Source: Pseudoduganella umbonata
GTDB lineage: Bacteria; Pseudomonadota; Gammaproteobacteria; Burkholderiales; Burkholderiaceae_D
Reading direction: 5' to 3'
NCBI RefSeq assembly: GCF_014192225.1
Contig: NZ_JACHXS010000001.1
Location: 1-64,000 of the forward strand
DNA length: 64,000 bases
Part shown: one piece after another, positions 35,301 to 44,386 of the stretch
Numbering within the stretch: position 1 is the first letter of the stretch
How the letters are laid out: each line of letters opens with the position of its first letter
Translations under genes and position numbers: made by a program
Notes under the pieces: generated by a model
The model's database searches: none
What the model saw: only the letters and a program-made list of their open reading frames with translations
What the model was told of the DNA's origin: nothing

Positions 35301-38300
35301 TCAGATCCGCGTCGAGTACAGGCTGTGGTGCGTGAGGATGTACAGCGTGCGCTTGTCCGGCCCGCCGAAGATCAGCTGCAGCGGCCGTTCCGGCACGTCG
35401 ATGCGGCCCGTCGGCTTGCCATCCTTCCCGTAGACGAACACCTGGCCGTTGGCCACGTACACGTTGCCGGCACCGTCCACAGCCGCGCTTTCACCGCCGC
35501 GGTCGGCCACCTGCTTCAGGTCCGTCAACGCGCCGCCGGCACCCAGCAGGGCGCTGAACGTGCGGTTCTCGGAACCGTTCGTGAACACCACCCGTTCGCC
35601 GATCCGGCCGCTGACGAAGCCGTGCGTGTTCAGCGCATCGGACCAGCGCCAGCCCAGGTGGTCGGGCGGTCCCTGGCGCAGCACGCGATACGCCGGCAAT
35701 GCCAGCGAGCCGTCCGGCGACACGTATTCCTGCGCCTTCGGGATGGCCACGTCGCGGGCGAACATCTCGGCCAGCGTGGTGAACTCGTACGTCTGCGGGT
35801 TCAGCTGGTCGCGGAACTCGCCGTTCTGCCAGAAGTTGACGGGCACCGCCACGCGCGCCTTCGACCCCGCCTTGGCGCCCGCCGCCACGGGTGTCGGCTT
35901 GATCATCGTGACGTCGGTACCGGGCGTGCCAGGCTTGAACGCGTAGACCGACGCCTGCGGGCCGAACGACGACTGCACGATCACGTTGCCGCTGCCGTCG
36001 ATGGCCAGGTTGACCGGGTCGAGCGGGGCGTCGCGCACGATTTCCAGCCCCCGTTCCGGGCTGTAGGCATGGATGCGGCGCCAGTGGCGGTCGACGAAAT
36101 ACAGCTTGCCCGCCGCATCGACGGCCGCGCCGGCGATCGACCAGAAGCCCGTTTCCAGCTTCTCGACCTTGCCCTGTGCCGGCGGCGCCTCCTTCTGGCC
36201 GCCGGTATAGTCGAACACGGCGAACTCGCGCTCGCGCACCTCGAGCCGGTTCGTCACGTCGCGGATGGCGTTCTCGTACGGGTATTTCGACGCGCGCAGG
36301 TACGTGGTGCAGCCATTGTCGTCGCAGGTGGAAAAGCCGCTCTCGCCGTTCACGTGCACGTTGCGGAAGCGGATGTCGGACGAATTGCTGATCGTCACCG
36401 CGGCCGGCATGGGCTTGAGCGAACGCGTCACGCGGTAGCCGTGGTAGTTCGCGAACAGGATGTTCTTCGAATTGCGGATCTCCAGCGATACCGCATCCAT
36501 GCCGTCGCGCACTTCCTCCTCGGTCTGCGGCGCGAGGAATTCCCAGTTTTCCACGCCATCGAGCACGATCTCGGCGCGCACGTGGTGCTCGGCCGACAGC
36601 TCGTACACATGACCGGGCGTCTTCGTGTTGGAAACATGGAAGCCGGACTGCGCGTAGCCACTGGGCGACCAGATGCCCGAGAACGTGCCGCCGCCGCCAT
36701 CGGTCACCCACACGCTGGGGTACTGGCGGTCCCAGTGGGCGGTGGTGTCGAACTTCGCATCCTTCTTGTACGGGTCGGCGCGGCTGCCGTCGTACAGGCG
36801 CGTGCCGTGGCCGCCCTGGATGCGCACGTCGTCGACAAGCGAGCGCTCGCCGGCGCGCCACAGCAGTGCCACCGCGCGCTGGTTGACCTCTCCGGTGGCC
36901 AGGCCGATGCCGGAGACGATGGGGTCGCCGCCGCGCGCGCTTTCCAGCAGTGCCAGCGGACTGCCCACGCCCTGGTACTTCGTCGACCCGTTCGGGATCA
37001 GCAGCTGCGTCAGGCCCGGGTGCAGGCCGACCAGCACGGTGTCCGGCTTCAGGCGGATCGTGTCGTTGACCACGTAGAAGCCCAGCGGCAGGTACACCAC
37101 GCGGTGGCTGTCGATGGCTTTCTGCAGCGCCGCGGTATCGTCGGTGGTGCCGTTACCGGCGGCACCGAGGGTTTTCACGTTGACCCATTCCTTCGCCGGG
37201 GGCAGCAGGCGCAGGGCCCGGTCGCGTGGCGGCGCGGCGGCGGCCAGCGCCGAGGTCTTGTAGTTGGTGGCGAACTTGCCCGGTTCGCCCAGCTTGTCCA
37301 GCGTAAGCCCGTAGTTGAACGCGTCGACCCGGTAATCACGGCCCTTGCCGTCGAGCGCCTTGCCGCTGTCGCGGAAGCGGGCGAACACGGGCACGTTGCG
37401 GGCGATGGCGTTCTCGAAGCCGACCTGCGTATACACATTGTTCTCGTTGCTGACGATGAGCGCCGCCTTCGACACGTTCTCGAAGCGAACGTCCTTGCCC
37501 CACAGCCAGTCGCCGTAGCCCCGGTTGATTTCCACGCCGACCGGAGTGTTGCGGATATCGACGTTGACCATCGTCAGCCCCGCCTCGTGCTCGCGGATCG
37601 CCGCGTCGCGCTGGCCGTCGAAGGTGGAATCGAGCAGCGTGAACTGCCATGCCGGCGACGTCTTCTCGGCCAGGATGCCGTAGCGGCCGCCGTAGAAGCG
37701 CAGGTTGTAGGCGACATTGCCGACGTGATAAACCCCGGCCAGGCCGGAGCCGGTGTGGAAATCGATGTGCGACAGGTTCGAGTGCTGCGCCGTATGCATG
37801 CGCACCGCGGCGGCGGCCGGGTTGCCGTCGCCGATCTCGAAGTCCACGTTCGACAGCGCCGAATAGAACGTCGACGAATTGGCGTCGCGCACCGGCTTGT
37901 TCTGCGGATCGAAGGGCACGGCGCTCGGCACCGGCATCGGCACCTTGCCGACCCGGTACTGGTCGCCGCCGGTGAAGATCACCATGTTCGCCACGCCCTT
38001 CTGGAAGCCGGGCGTGTTCGGCGCCAGCACGAACACGGGGCGGGTGGGCCCCACGCCGTACAGCCTCACCGCCAGCGGGATCGTCAGCGTGCGGGTCAGC
38101 CGGTAGCGCCCGGACGGCAGGAAGACGACACCGCCCTGTTCATCGTTGGCGGCCTTGTCGAGCGCCGCCTGCAGCGCCGCCGTGTCGTCGGTCTTGCCGT
38201 CGCCTTTCGCCTTCGCGACGACGGCACGGGGATCGTCCGGCATCGCCTGGTAGGCGGAAACCGATGCGCCTTGCGCGGCCGATGCCGCCAGCGTGGCGGC

Positions 38301-38330
38301 AAGGGTGGTCAATATCAGCTGGGTTTTCAA
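35301..38330 (-). CDS. exported double beta-helix (pectate-lyase-3/GH55-like) protein with C-terminal propeller-like region
   Basis: A 1009-residue protein. I place the start at TTG 38330: AGGAGA lies upstream and it gives the clean signal peptide MKTQLILTTLAATLAAS; a TTG at 38357 is poorer. Two right-handed beta-helix modules each open with the Pectate_lyase_3 signature: GDGKTDDTAALQAALDKA near residue 45 and GNGTTDDTAALQKAIDSH near 400. From about 720 onward, repeats such as DAAGKLYFVDRHWRR, DGSGNVIVQSS and DGAGNVYVANGQVFVYG look like an NHL/SMP-30-type propeller. It could be a polysaccharide lyase or exo-glucanase; the substrate cannot be told from the sequence. It shares an operon with a TonB receptor, a GntP permease and an esterase. 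Confidence 0.8.
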   Translation of the reverse strand: MKTQLILTTLAATLAASAAQGASVSAYQAMPDDPRAVVAKAKGDGKTDDTAALQAALDKAANDEQGGVVFLPSGRYRLTRTLTIPLAVRLYGVGPTRPVFVLAPNTPGFQKGVANMVIFTGGDQYRVGKVPMPVPSAVPFDPQNKPVRDANSSTFYSALSNVDFEIGDGNPAAAAVRMHTAQHSNLSHIDFHTGSGLAGVYHVGNVAYNLRFYGGRYGILAEKTSPAWQFTLLDSTFDGQRDAAIREHEAGLTMVNVDIRNTPVGVEINRGYGDWLWGKDVRFENVSKAALIVSNENNVYTQVGFENAIARNVPVFARFRDSGKALDGKGRDYRVDAFNYGLTLDKLGEPGKFATNYKTSALAAAAPPRDRALRLLPPAKEWVNVKTLGAAGNGTTDDTAALQKAIDSHRVVYLPLGFYVVNDTIRLKPDTVLVGLHPGLTQLLIPNGSTKYQGVGSPLALLESARGGDPIVSGIGLATGEVNQRAVALLWRAGERSLVDDVRIQGGHGTRLYDGSRADPYKKDAKFDTTAHWDRQYPSVWVTDGGGGTFSGIWSPSGYAQSGFHVSNTKTPGHVYELSAEHHVRAEIVLDGVENWEFLAPQTEEEVRDGMDAVSLEIRNSKNILFANYHGYRVTRSLKPMPAAVTISNSSDIRFRNVHVNGESGFSTCDDNGCTTYLRASKYPYENAIRDVTNRLEVREREFAVFDYTGGQKEAPPAQGKVEKLETGFWSIAGAAVDAAGKLYFVDRHWRRIHAYSPERGLEIVRDAPLDPVNLAIDGSGNVIVQSSFGPQASVYAFKPGTPGTDVTMIKPTPVAAGAKAGSKARVAVPVNFWQNGEFRDQLNPQTYEFTTLAEMFARDVAIPKAQEYVSPDGSLALPAYRVLRQGPPDHLGWRWSDALNTHGFVSGRIGERVVFTNGSENRTFSALLGAGGALTDLKQVADRGGESAAVDGAGNVYVANGQVFVYGKDGKPTGRIDVPERPLQLIFGGPDKRTLYILTHHSLYSTRI

Positions 38331-38374
38331 TGCCTGTCTCCTGTTGTTGTCATTCAATCGACGGCGGCAGATGC

Positions 38375-38481
38375 CTGGTGTCGGACACCGGGTTCTCGGT
38401 GTCGGACACCGGTTTTCTGCGCGGGCGCCAACTGTCGTCAGCGAAAACCGGTGTCCGACACCCGAAGGTGTCCGACACCAG
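38375..38481. repeat. REP-like element family C (REPIN-like) inside an operon
   Basis: GGTGTCGGACACC at 38377-38389 and 38398-38410; GGTGTCCGACACC at 38450-38462 and 38467-38479. The halves are inverted around a 39-bp centre and bounded by CACCGGTTTT and AAAACCGGTG. It lies between the GntP permease and beta-helix genes, which are on the same strand. Confidence 0.85.
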
Positions 38482-38508
38482 CGCCCTCTTGTTGCATGCC
38501 TTCAATCA

Positions 38509-39819
38509 TCATCCAAGCGCCGCCGACAGCAGCAGCACGAACAGCAGCCCGAACGTGCCGACCAGCGTTTCCATCAGCGTCCACGAACGGAACGTGTCGC
38601 GCAGCGACAGCCCGAAATATTCCTTGAACATCCAGAACCCCGAGTCGTTGACGTGGCTGCACATCAGGCTGCCGGCGCCGACGGCCAGCACCATCAGGTT
38701 CGGGTCCACGCCGGTGCTGCGCACCAGCGGTTCGACGATGCCGGCCGCCGTCACACCGGCCACCGTGGCCGAGCCGAGGCAGATCCGGATCAGCGTGGCC
38801 ACCAGCCAGCCGAGCACCAGCGGCGGCACCGGCGTATCGGCCAGCAGGGCGCCCAGTTGCGCGCCGACGCCCGTCTCCACCAGCACCTGCTTCAGCGCGC
38901 CCGCGCCGGCAATGATCAGCAGGATCGGAGCGATCTCCCGCATCGCCTCGCCCGGCCCCTGCATCACGCGCGCCAGGCTCCAGCCGCGCGCCAGCCCGAG
39001 CGTGACGATGGCGACGCCGTACGACAGCAGCATCACGATCAGCGGGTTGGACAGCACGGCCAGCGACGGCGCCAGTGCCGGTCGCGCCATCGTCAGCAGC
39101 GTCGTCGCGCCCAGCAGCACCACCGGCAGCAGCGCGGTGGCGAAGCTGTTGAAGACGCCCGGCAGTTCGGCCTCCGGCACCTCGGCGCTGCGGAAGATCT
39201 GCGCCGGTTCGCCGCGGATGCCCTTCAGCGTCGTGGCGAACACGGGGCCGGACAGGATCAGCGTGGGTATCGCCACGATCAGCCCGTACAGCAGCGTGGT
39301 GCCCATGTCCGCATGCACCGCCGCCACCAGCGCCACGGGCGACGGGTGGGGCGGCAGGAAGCCGTGCGCGATCGACAGGCCGGCCAGCACCGGGATCGCC
39401 AGCGCCACCGCCGGCCGCCCCGACTGGTACACCAGCGAGAAGATCAGCGGTACCAGCAGCACGAAGCCGACGTTGTAGTACAGCGGGATGCCGACGACGA
39501 AGCCGGTGATCGTCAGCGCGACCGGCAGCCGCCGCGGCCCCAGCGAGGCGATCAGGCAGGTGGCGATGCGCCGCGCGGCCCCGCTGTCGGCGATCAGCTT
39601 GCCGAACACGGCGCCCAGGCAGATGATCACCACCAGGGAGCCGAGCAGGTCGCCGATGCCTTTCTCGATCATCGCCGGGATGCGCGCCGGCGGCACGCCC
39701 AGCAGCAGGGCGGCCACCAGCGCCGCCACCACGAAGGCCAGCAGCGGCTGCACCTTGCCCCAGGCGATCAGCACCGTCAGCAGGCCGACCGCCAGCAGCA
39801 CGGAGAGCAGGTTCGTCAC
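38509..39819 (-). CDS. gluconate permease (GntP family)
   Basis: A 436-residue inner-membrane proton/gluconate symporter with about 12 segments. Family marks include GFVVGIPLYYNVGFVLLVPL, LPPHPSPVAL and the late SHVNDSGFWMFKEYFGL. The start is GTG, 12 bases after the TonB receptor stop, so they are co-transcribed. Together with gntK (43085) it gives gluconate import and phosphorylation. Some GntP members carry other sugar acids, so substrate certainty is moderate. Confidence 0.93.
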   Translation of the reverse strand: MTNLLSVLLAVGLLTVLIAWGKVQPLLAFVVAALVAALLLGVPPARIPAMIEKGIGDLLGSLVVIICLGAVFGKLIADSGAARRIATCLIASLGPRRLPVALTITGFVVGIPLYYNVGFVLLVPLIFSLVYQSGRPAVALAIPVLAGLSIAHGFLPPHPSPVALVAAVHADMGTTLLYGLIVAIPTLILSGPVFATTLKGIRGEPAQIFRSAEVPEAELPGVFNSFATALLPVVLLGATTLLTMARPALAPSLAVLSNPLIVMLLSYGVAIVTLGLARGWSLARVMQGPGEAMREIAPILLIIAGAGALKQVLVETGVGAQLGALLADTPVPPLVLGWLVATLIRICLGSATVAGVTAAGIVEPLVRSTGVDPNLMVLAVGAGSLMCSHVNDSGFWMFKEYFGLSLRDTFRSWTLMETLVGTFGLLFVLLLSAALG

Positions 39820-39831
39820 GCTCGCCGGCCG

Positions 39832-42800
39832 TCAGTACGTGCCGCGCAGGCCGATGCGGTAGGTGCGGCCCACCACGTCGTACAGCGTCGGGTTGATCGC
39901 GAAGCTGGCATTGGCCTGCGGCGCCGGTTCCGGGTCCCGGTCGGCCAGGTTGTCGATCTTGAAGTAGACCTGCAGGGCTTTCGAGAAGTTGTAGCTGCCG
40001 CCGAAGTCGACGTAGGTGGCACCCTTCATCTTGTTGTCGAAGATCGTCGGATGGATGATCGTCGACGCCGGGCAGCCGGTCTGGCACTCGATGTACTCGT
40101 TGCTGTACACGCCGTCGGAGAACCAGCGCTGGCTCAGCGTGAAGCTCATGCGGTCGTTTTCCCAGGTCTGCTGGGCCAGCAGCTTCCACTTCGGCGTGCC
40201 GCCCAGGTTGACGCCGGCCCCTTCGCTGGGGATCGTGCCGACCACGCCCGTGTTGGTGATGAAGTTCAGCGTGCGGGTGGCCAGTGCGCGCACCGTGAAG
40301 CGGCCCGGCAGGTTCCAGTCCTTCAGGTTGGCGCGGTAGGCGCCTTCGATGTCCACGCCCTTCGTGTGCAGCGACGCCAGGTTGAAGTTCTGCAGCGTGA
40401 CCGCGTTGCTGCCCGGGCTGTCGAGCACCACGGCGCCGCAGATTTCCTGGTTGCCGGCCACGCACAGGTCCACTTCCTGCTGCGCCGTCAGTGCCGAGAT
40501 CACGTCAGTCACCTTGATGTCGAAGTAGTCGACGGAGGCCGAGAAGCCGCGCGCCCACGACGGCTGCGACAGCACGACGCCGAACGAACTGTTGCGTGCC
40601 ACTTCCGGGCGCAGGTTGGTATTGCCCACGGTGCGCTGCTGGACCGAGATCGTGTTGCCCTGGTACTGCACGACGTTGTTGATGACAACCGGGGCCGCGA
40701 ACAGTTCGGAAAGGTTGGGCGCCCGCACGTCCTTCGACGTGACGGCGCGCAGCCGCAGCCCGTCGACCGGGGTCTGCCACGTCGCGCCGGCCTTCCAGGT
40801 ATTGACGCTGCCCGCCGTGCTGTACTTCATCGGCCGGTCGGCCAGGTTCAGGTTGATTTCGCCCCAGCGCTCGGACTTCAGCAGCGGCATGTTCAGTTCC
40901 AGGTACGCCTCGCGCACGCTGTAGCTGCCGTCGCCGTTGTGGTAATTGCCGGCGTACCAGTTGTTGCCGACGGTGCTGTTCAGGATCGGGTCGGCCGGGT
41001 ACAGCGCGCTGTTGGGCGACAGGTCGTCGACGCCGGCGCCATACGGATCGCCGCGCACCTGGTATTTCTCGCGGCGGTATTCGGCGCCGAACGCCATCAG
41101 CACCGGTCCGGCCCAGCCCTGGAACGCTTCGCCGTTCATGTTGAAGCTGGCCACGTCCTGGCTTTGCGTGGTGTGCTGGCGCGGCCCGTTCGGCGGCGCG
41201 ATATAGGCCCATGCGGCCGGATCCGCCGGATTGTCGCCGATGATGTTGAACGGTACGCAGCCCGACGCCGCGGCCACCGGGTTGCGGCAGACGATGCGGC
41301 CGTCCGGCGCGCGCACCGCGTCGATGGCGTTGTTATAGCGCGCGTTCAGCGTGATGTCGTGGACATTGATGGTGGTGGTGTTCTCGCCACGCGTCAGGTA
41401 GGCGTCGTACGACCATTCCTTGCCGAACAGCGGCACCTTGCCGTCCGCGCCCAGCACGAAGCGGCGCTGCGTGCGGGTCGGGTGCACGTTGATGTTGGCC
41501 GGGAAGTTGGCGTTCGCGGTGCCGTACTGGAAGCTGGTGATGTTGTTCGCCGCGCAGGCGGCCTGGATCGACGCGGGCACGAACGGGTTGTCGCACTGGA
41601 TCGTCAGGTTGGCATTCTTGGCCGCCCCCGGATTCGGCGTGAAGTGCGATTTCACCTGGGCCCAGTTGGCGGTGAAATAGATCTCGTTGTCCGGGTTCAG
41701 GTCCCACGACACGCGGGCATAGCCGACCTGCCGCTTCAGGTTCATGGCCAGGTTGGTGCCGGCGCCCACGCTGCCGGACAGGTCGCCGCCGACGCAGAAC
41801 GGATTCACGCAGTTGGTCACGGCGCCGGTCCCGGTGGGCACGCCGCCCGAACCGTACTGGAACTGGTACGGCACGCCGCCGGGGCCGAACGCGGTGCCCT
41901 GCAGCGGACCATTGGTGATCAGGCCGTACTTCGCGTACTGGAACTGCTGCGCGTGGTGGATCACCGTGTACTGCGGCAGGCCGTCGGTGGTCTGCGCCAG
42001 CGGGCGGATCTGGTAGGCCGAGTTCTTGAACCACGTGCGGCCGTTCGGGCCCACTTCGCCGAAGCCCGGCGAATCGATGCCGTTTTCCTTCATGATCTCG
42101 GCCGACAGGGTGACGTGCAGGCGGTCGTCCATGAACGCGCGTCCCCAGGCGCCCTGCAGCGTGCCGTGTTCGTCGTCGTGGTATTTCGTCTGGCCGCCTT
42201 CGGCGTTGAACTTGAAACCCTTGAATTTCTTGTCGGTGATGAAGTTGACGGCGCCGCCGATGGCATCCGAACCATACGAGGCGGACGCGCCGCCCGTCAC
42301 CACGTCGACCCGCTTGACCAGCAACTGCGGGAACTGGCTCACGTCCGTCACGCCGGTGACGTTGGCGCCGACGACGCGCTGGCCGTCGAGCAGCGTCAGC
42401 GTGCGGATCGTGCCGAGGCCGCGCAGGCTCAGCGACGACAGGCCCTGGATGCCGCTGCTGGTGCTGTTGGTGCTGGTGGTGCGGCCCGTGCTGCCCTGCA
42501 GGGCGGGCAGTTCGGCCAGCGTGTTGAACAGGTTCGGCTTGGCCGCGCGCTCCAGGTCCGCCGTGGACAGGCTGGTGGTCGGCGTGGGCTGCGTGAAGCC
42601 GCGCGCGGCGATGCGGGTACCGGAAATCTGCACCACGGTGGTCGGCGCGGAGGCAGGGGCGCCGCCTTGCGTCGAACCTTGCGCTGCGCTCTGCCCGGAC
42701 GTCTGCACGGGCTCGGCCGCAGGATCGGGCTGCACGGCTGCGGGCTGTCCGGGCTCTGGCTGTACGGCGACGGCCGGCACTGGCTCGGGCTGTACGGCGG

Positions 42801-42972
42801 TGGCCTGCGCGGCCGGCGTGGCCGGAACCGCTTCGCCGCCGGGGCTGGCGGGAGTATCGGCCGCACTGGTGGCGGCACCGGCGGCCTGCTGGGCATGGCC
42901 CGGCAGCGCCAGCAGCGCGCAGGCACTGGCGACGGCGAGGTTGATCAGGGTCCTCTGGGTAGGTGTACGCAT
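39832..42972 (-). CDS. TonB-dependent receptor with Pro/Gln-rich linker
   Basis: A 1046-residue outer-membrane receptor. The ATG at 42972 has GGAGA six bases upstream; METD at 42984 is a poorer start. After the signal peptide (LPGHAQ) comes a low-complexity stretch, residues 30-112, with repeats AVQPEP, AVQPEP and AVQPDP, before the plug starts TTVVQISGTRI. The linker is unusual and may span the periplasm or hold the plug. The plug has STSSGIQGLSSLSLRGLG and GGASASYGSDAIGGAVNF. The C-terminus is RIGLRGTY. It lies between gntK and the GntP permease gene, so its substrate probably yields gluconate or an aldonic acid (inference). Confidence 0.9.
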   Translation of the reverse strand: MRTPTQRTLINLAVASACALLALPGHAQQAAGAATSAADTPASPGGEAVPATPAAQATAVQPEPVPAVAVQPEPGQPAAVQPDPAAEPVQTSGQSAAQGSTQGGAPASAPTTVVQISGTRIAARGFTQPTPTTSLSTADLERAAKPNLFNTLAELPALQGSTGRTTSTNSTSSGIQGLSSLSLRGLGTIRTLTLLDGQRVVGANVTGVTDVSQFPQLLVKRVDVVTGGASASYGSDAIGGAVNFITDKKFKGFKFNAEGGQTKYHDDEHGTLQGAWGRAFMDDRLHVTLSAEIMKENGIDSPGFGEVGPNGRTWFKNSAYQIRPLAQTTDGLPQYTVIHHAQQFQYAKYGLITNGPLQGTAFGPGGVPYQFQYGSGGVPTGTGAVTNCVNPFCVGGDLSGSVGAGTNLAMNLKRQVGYARVSWDLNPDNEIYFTANWAQVKSHFTPNPGAAKNANLTIQCDNPFVPASIQAACAANNITSFQYGTANANFPANINVHPTRTQRRFVLGADGKVPLFGKEWSYDAYLTRGENTTTINVHDITLNARYNNAIDAVRAPDGRIVCRNPVAAASGCVPFNIIGDNPADPAAWAYIAPPNGPRQHTTQSQDVASFNMNGEAFQGWAGPVLMAFGAEYRREKYQVRGDPYGAGVDDLSPNSALYPADPILNSTVGNNWYAGNYHNGDGSYSVREAYLELNMPLLKSERWGEINLNLADRPMKYSTAGSVNTWKAGATWQTPVDGLRLRAVTSKDVRAPNLSELFAAPVVINNVVQYQGNTISVQQRTVGNTNLRPEVARNSSFGVVLSQPSWARGFSASVDYFDIKVTDVISALTAQQEVDLCVAGNQEICGAVVLDSPGSNAVTLQNFNLASLHTKGVDIEGAYRANLKDWNLPGRFTVRALATRTLNFITNTGVVGTIPSEGAGVNLGGTPKWKLLAQQTWENDRMSFTLSQRWFSDGVYSNEYIECQTGCPASTIIHPTIFDNKMKGATYVDFGGSYNFSKALQVYFKIDNLADRDPEPAPQANASFAINPTLYDVVGRTYRIGLRGTY

Positions 42973-43084
42973 GTCTGTCTCCATTCTTTTGATGAGCGGG
43001 GCGCTGCCCCTGGCAAAGGGCGCGCCGCCTTGGCGTGTCATGACTGCTTGCGATAACTGTTTCGCGAATCCGGCATCGGACCGG

Positions 43085-43618
43085 TCAGTCCTGTTCGATG
43101 ATGCGTTCCACCAGCCCGTCCGGCGGCAGCGCGATATCGAGGCGGATGCCACCCTCGTCGTCCTGCAGAGCTTCGAGGTCGCGCAGCTGGCTGTCCAGCA
43201 GCGTTGGCGGCATGTAGTGGTCGGTGCGCCGGCCGAGGCGGTCGGCGATCAGCTCGCGCGGACCCTGCAGGTGGGCGAAGCGCAGCTCCGGGTCGGCCTG
43301 GCGCAGCAGGTCGCGGTAGCGCCGCTTCAGCGCCGAGCACGACACGACGAGCCCCTCGCCGCGGTCGCGGGCTCTGCCGATCTCGTCTGCCAGCGCCCGC
43401 AGCCAGCCGGCCCGGTCGGCGTCGTCCAGCGGGAATCCGGCGGACATCTTGGCCACGTTCTCGGCCGGGTGAAACTTGTCGCCTTCGATGAAAGGGGCGC
43501 CGAGCCGCTCGGCCAGGGCCGCACCGACGGTGCTCTTGCCGCAGCCGCAGACGCCCATGACCACCCAGCGGGAGGCCTTGGGGGAATGTGTCGGCGGTGT
43601 GGTGCTGGATAGGGTCAT
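43085..43618 (-). CDS. gntK: gluconokinase
   Basis: A 177-residue P-loop kinase that phosphorylates gluconate to 6-phosphogluconate. Walker A GVCGCGKST (22-30), GDKFHPAENVAKMSAGFPL and DDADRAGWL are diagnostic of the GntK family, as is CSALKRRYRDLLR. The ATG at 43618 has GGAGA five bases upstream; an earlier in-frame ATG lacks one. First gene of the operon continuing to 33590. A LacI-type operator lies 29 bases upstream. Confidence 0.95.
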   Translation of the reverse strand: MTLSSTTPPTHSPKASRWVVMGVCGCGKSTVGAALAERLGAPFIEGDKFHPAENVAKMSAGFPLDDADRAGWLRALADEIGRARDRGEGLVVSCSALKRRYRDLLRQADPELRFAHLQGPRELIADRLGRRTDHYMPPTLLDSQLRDLEALQDDEGGIRLDIALPPDGLVERIIEQD

Positions 43619-43974
43619 CAAGGTCTCCGGATGTTTGAATTGATTAGTTAGCGCTATCATCGCGCCGCTTTCCTGTTCCGGTAAAGAGCTTATTTATGCT
43701 GCATTGCAGCATGGTTTGTCGTGCCAGCCCGGCGACTAGCCGTGATGATCGATGGATTTCCCCTCTGGAGATGCCTTGAGATCTGATAGCGCTATCAGTT
43801 GTGCGAAGCGGAAATGGGGTGTGGCGGATGTGGTTTTTACAACACGAGCACGGCTGTGAGCCGGGAAAATGTTGCTCTAGAAATGGGGTACGTCCCCATT
43901 TTTGGAGCAATGTTCTGGTCTGCCCGGCCCGGTGCTACCATGGCTGCTTCGACACCAAATTCCCGGAGCCCACC
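43619..43974 (-). promoter_or_regulatory. gntK upstream region with three palindromes
   Basis: Perfect 14-bp palindrome TGATAGCGCTATCA at 43784-43797, an imperfect copy GTTAGCGCTATC at 43647-43658, and a perfect ATGCTGCA-T-TGCAGCAT at 43696-43712. The central AGCGCT with symmetric arms is typical of LacI/GalR-family operators such as GntR of E. coli. The two operator centres are 138 bp apart, which would allow looping. No LacI-type gene is in the window. Confidence 0.65.
43865..43916. repeat. REP-like element family B
   Basis: AATGTTGCTCTAG, then AAATGGGGTACGTCCCCATT, then TTTGGAGCAATGTTC. The outer GTTGCTC/GAGCAAT and inner GGGGTACGTCCCC are inverted, giving a long imperfect hairpin. Confidence 0.75.
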
Positions 43975-44277
43975 ATGAAAAGCACGCCTGGCAGCCCGTC
44001 CGTCAAACCGTTCTCGACGCGCAACGTCCTGCGCGTGCTGTACGTCACCGGCGCCTTGCTGCTGATTCCACTGGCGTCGATGCTGCTCGGCGGCGCTTTC
44101 AATTGGGGTGTCTTCGACTTCGTGGCGGCCGCCGTGCTGCTGGCCGGTACCGGGGTGGCGCTGGAATTCGCCCGCGCCAGGCTGCGCAGCCGCACGTCGC
44201 GGATGGCCGCCGGCGCCGTGATCGTGCTGGCCCTGCTGATCGTCTGGGCGGAGCTGGCGGTCGGCATCTTCCACTGA
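43975..44277 (+). CDS. small membrane protein of unknown function
   Basis: A 100-residue protein with three hydrophobic segments (about 20-40, 45-62, 77-97) and an Arg-rich loop RARLRSRTSR. The ATG at 43975 is preceded by CGGAG. No family is recognised. It lies 58 bp after a REP-like element and 109 bp before a GntP-family permease gene on the same strand. No function is proposed. Confidence 0.65.
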   Translation: MKSTPGSPSVKPFSTRNVLRVLYVTGALLLIPLASMLLGGAFNWGVFDFVAAAVLLAGTGVALEFARARLRSRTSRMAAGAVIVLALLIVWAELAVGIFH

Positions 44278-44386
44278 GCATGGTGCTGGCCGGAAGTGGC
44301 TTGCCGCCCGCAAGCCGCTTCCGGTGCGGGCAGTGAATCGCGCAATTCGTTAGCATGGCGGCATGCAAACCCGACTATAGCCGACC

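Noticed and set aside
34257-43056. Two overlapping plus-strand open frames of about 1450 and 1590 codons opposite the gntK operon
   Set aside because: Both run antisense to well-identified genes (GntP permease, TonB receptor, beta-helix protein). They lack signals, domains or ribosome binding sites and are shadows of biased codon use.
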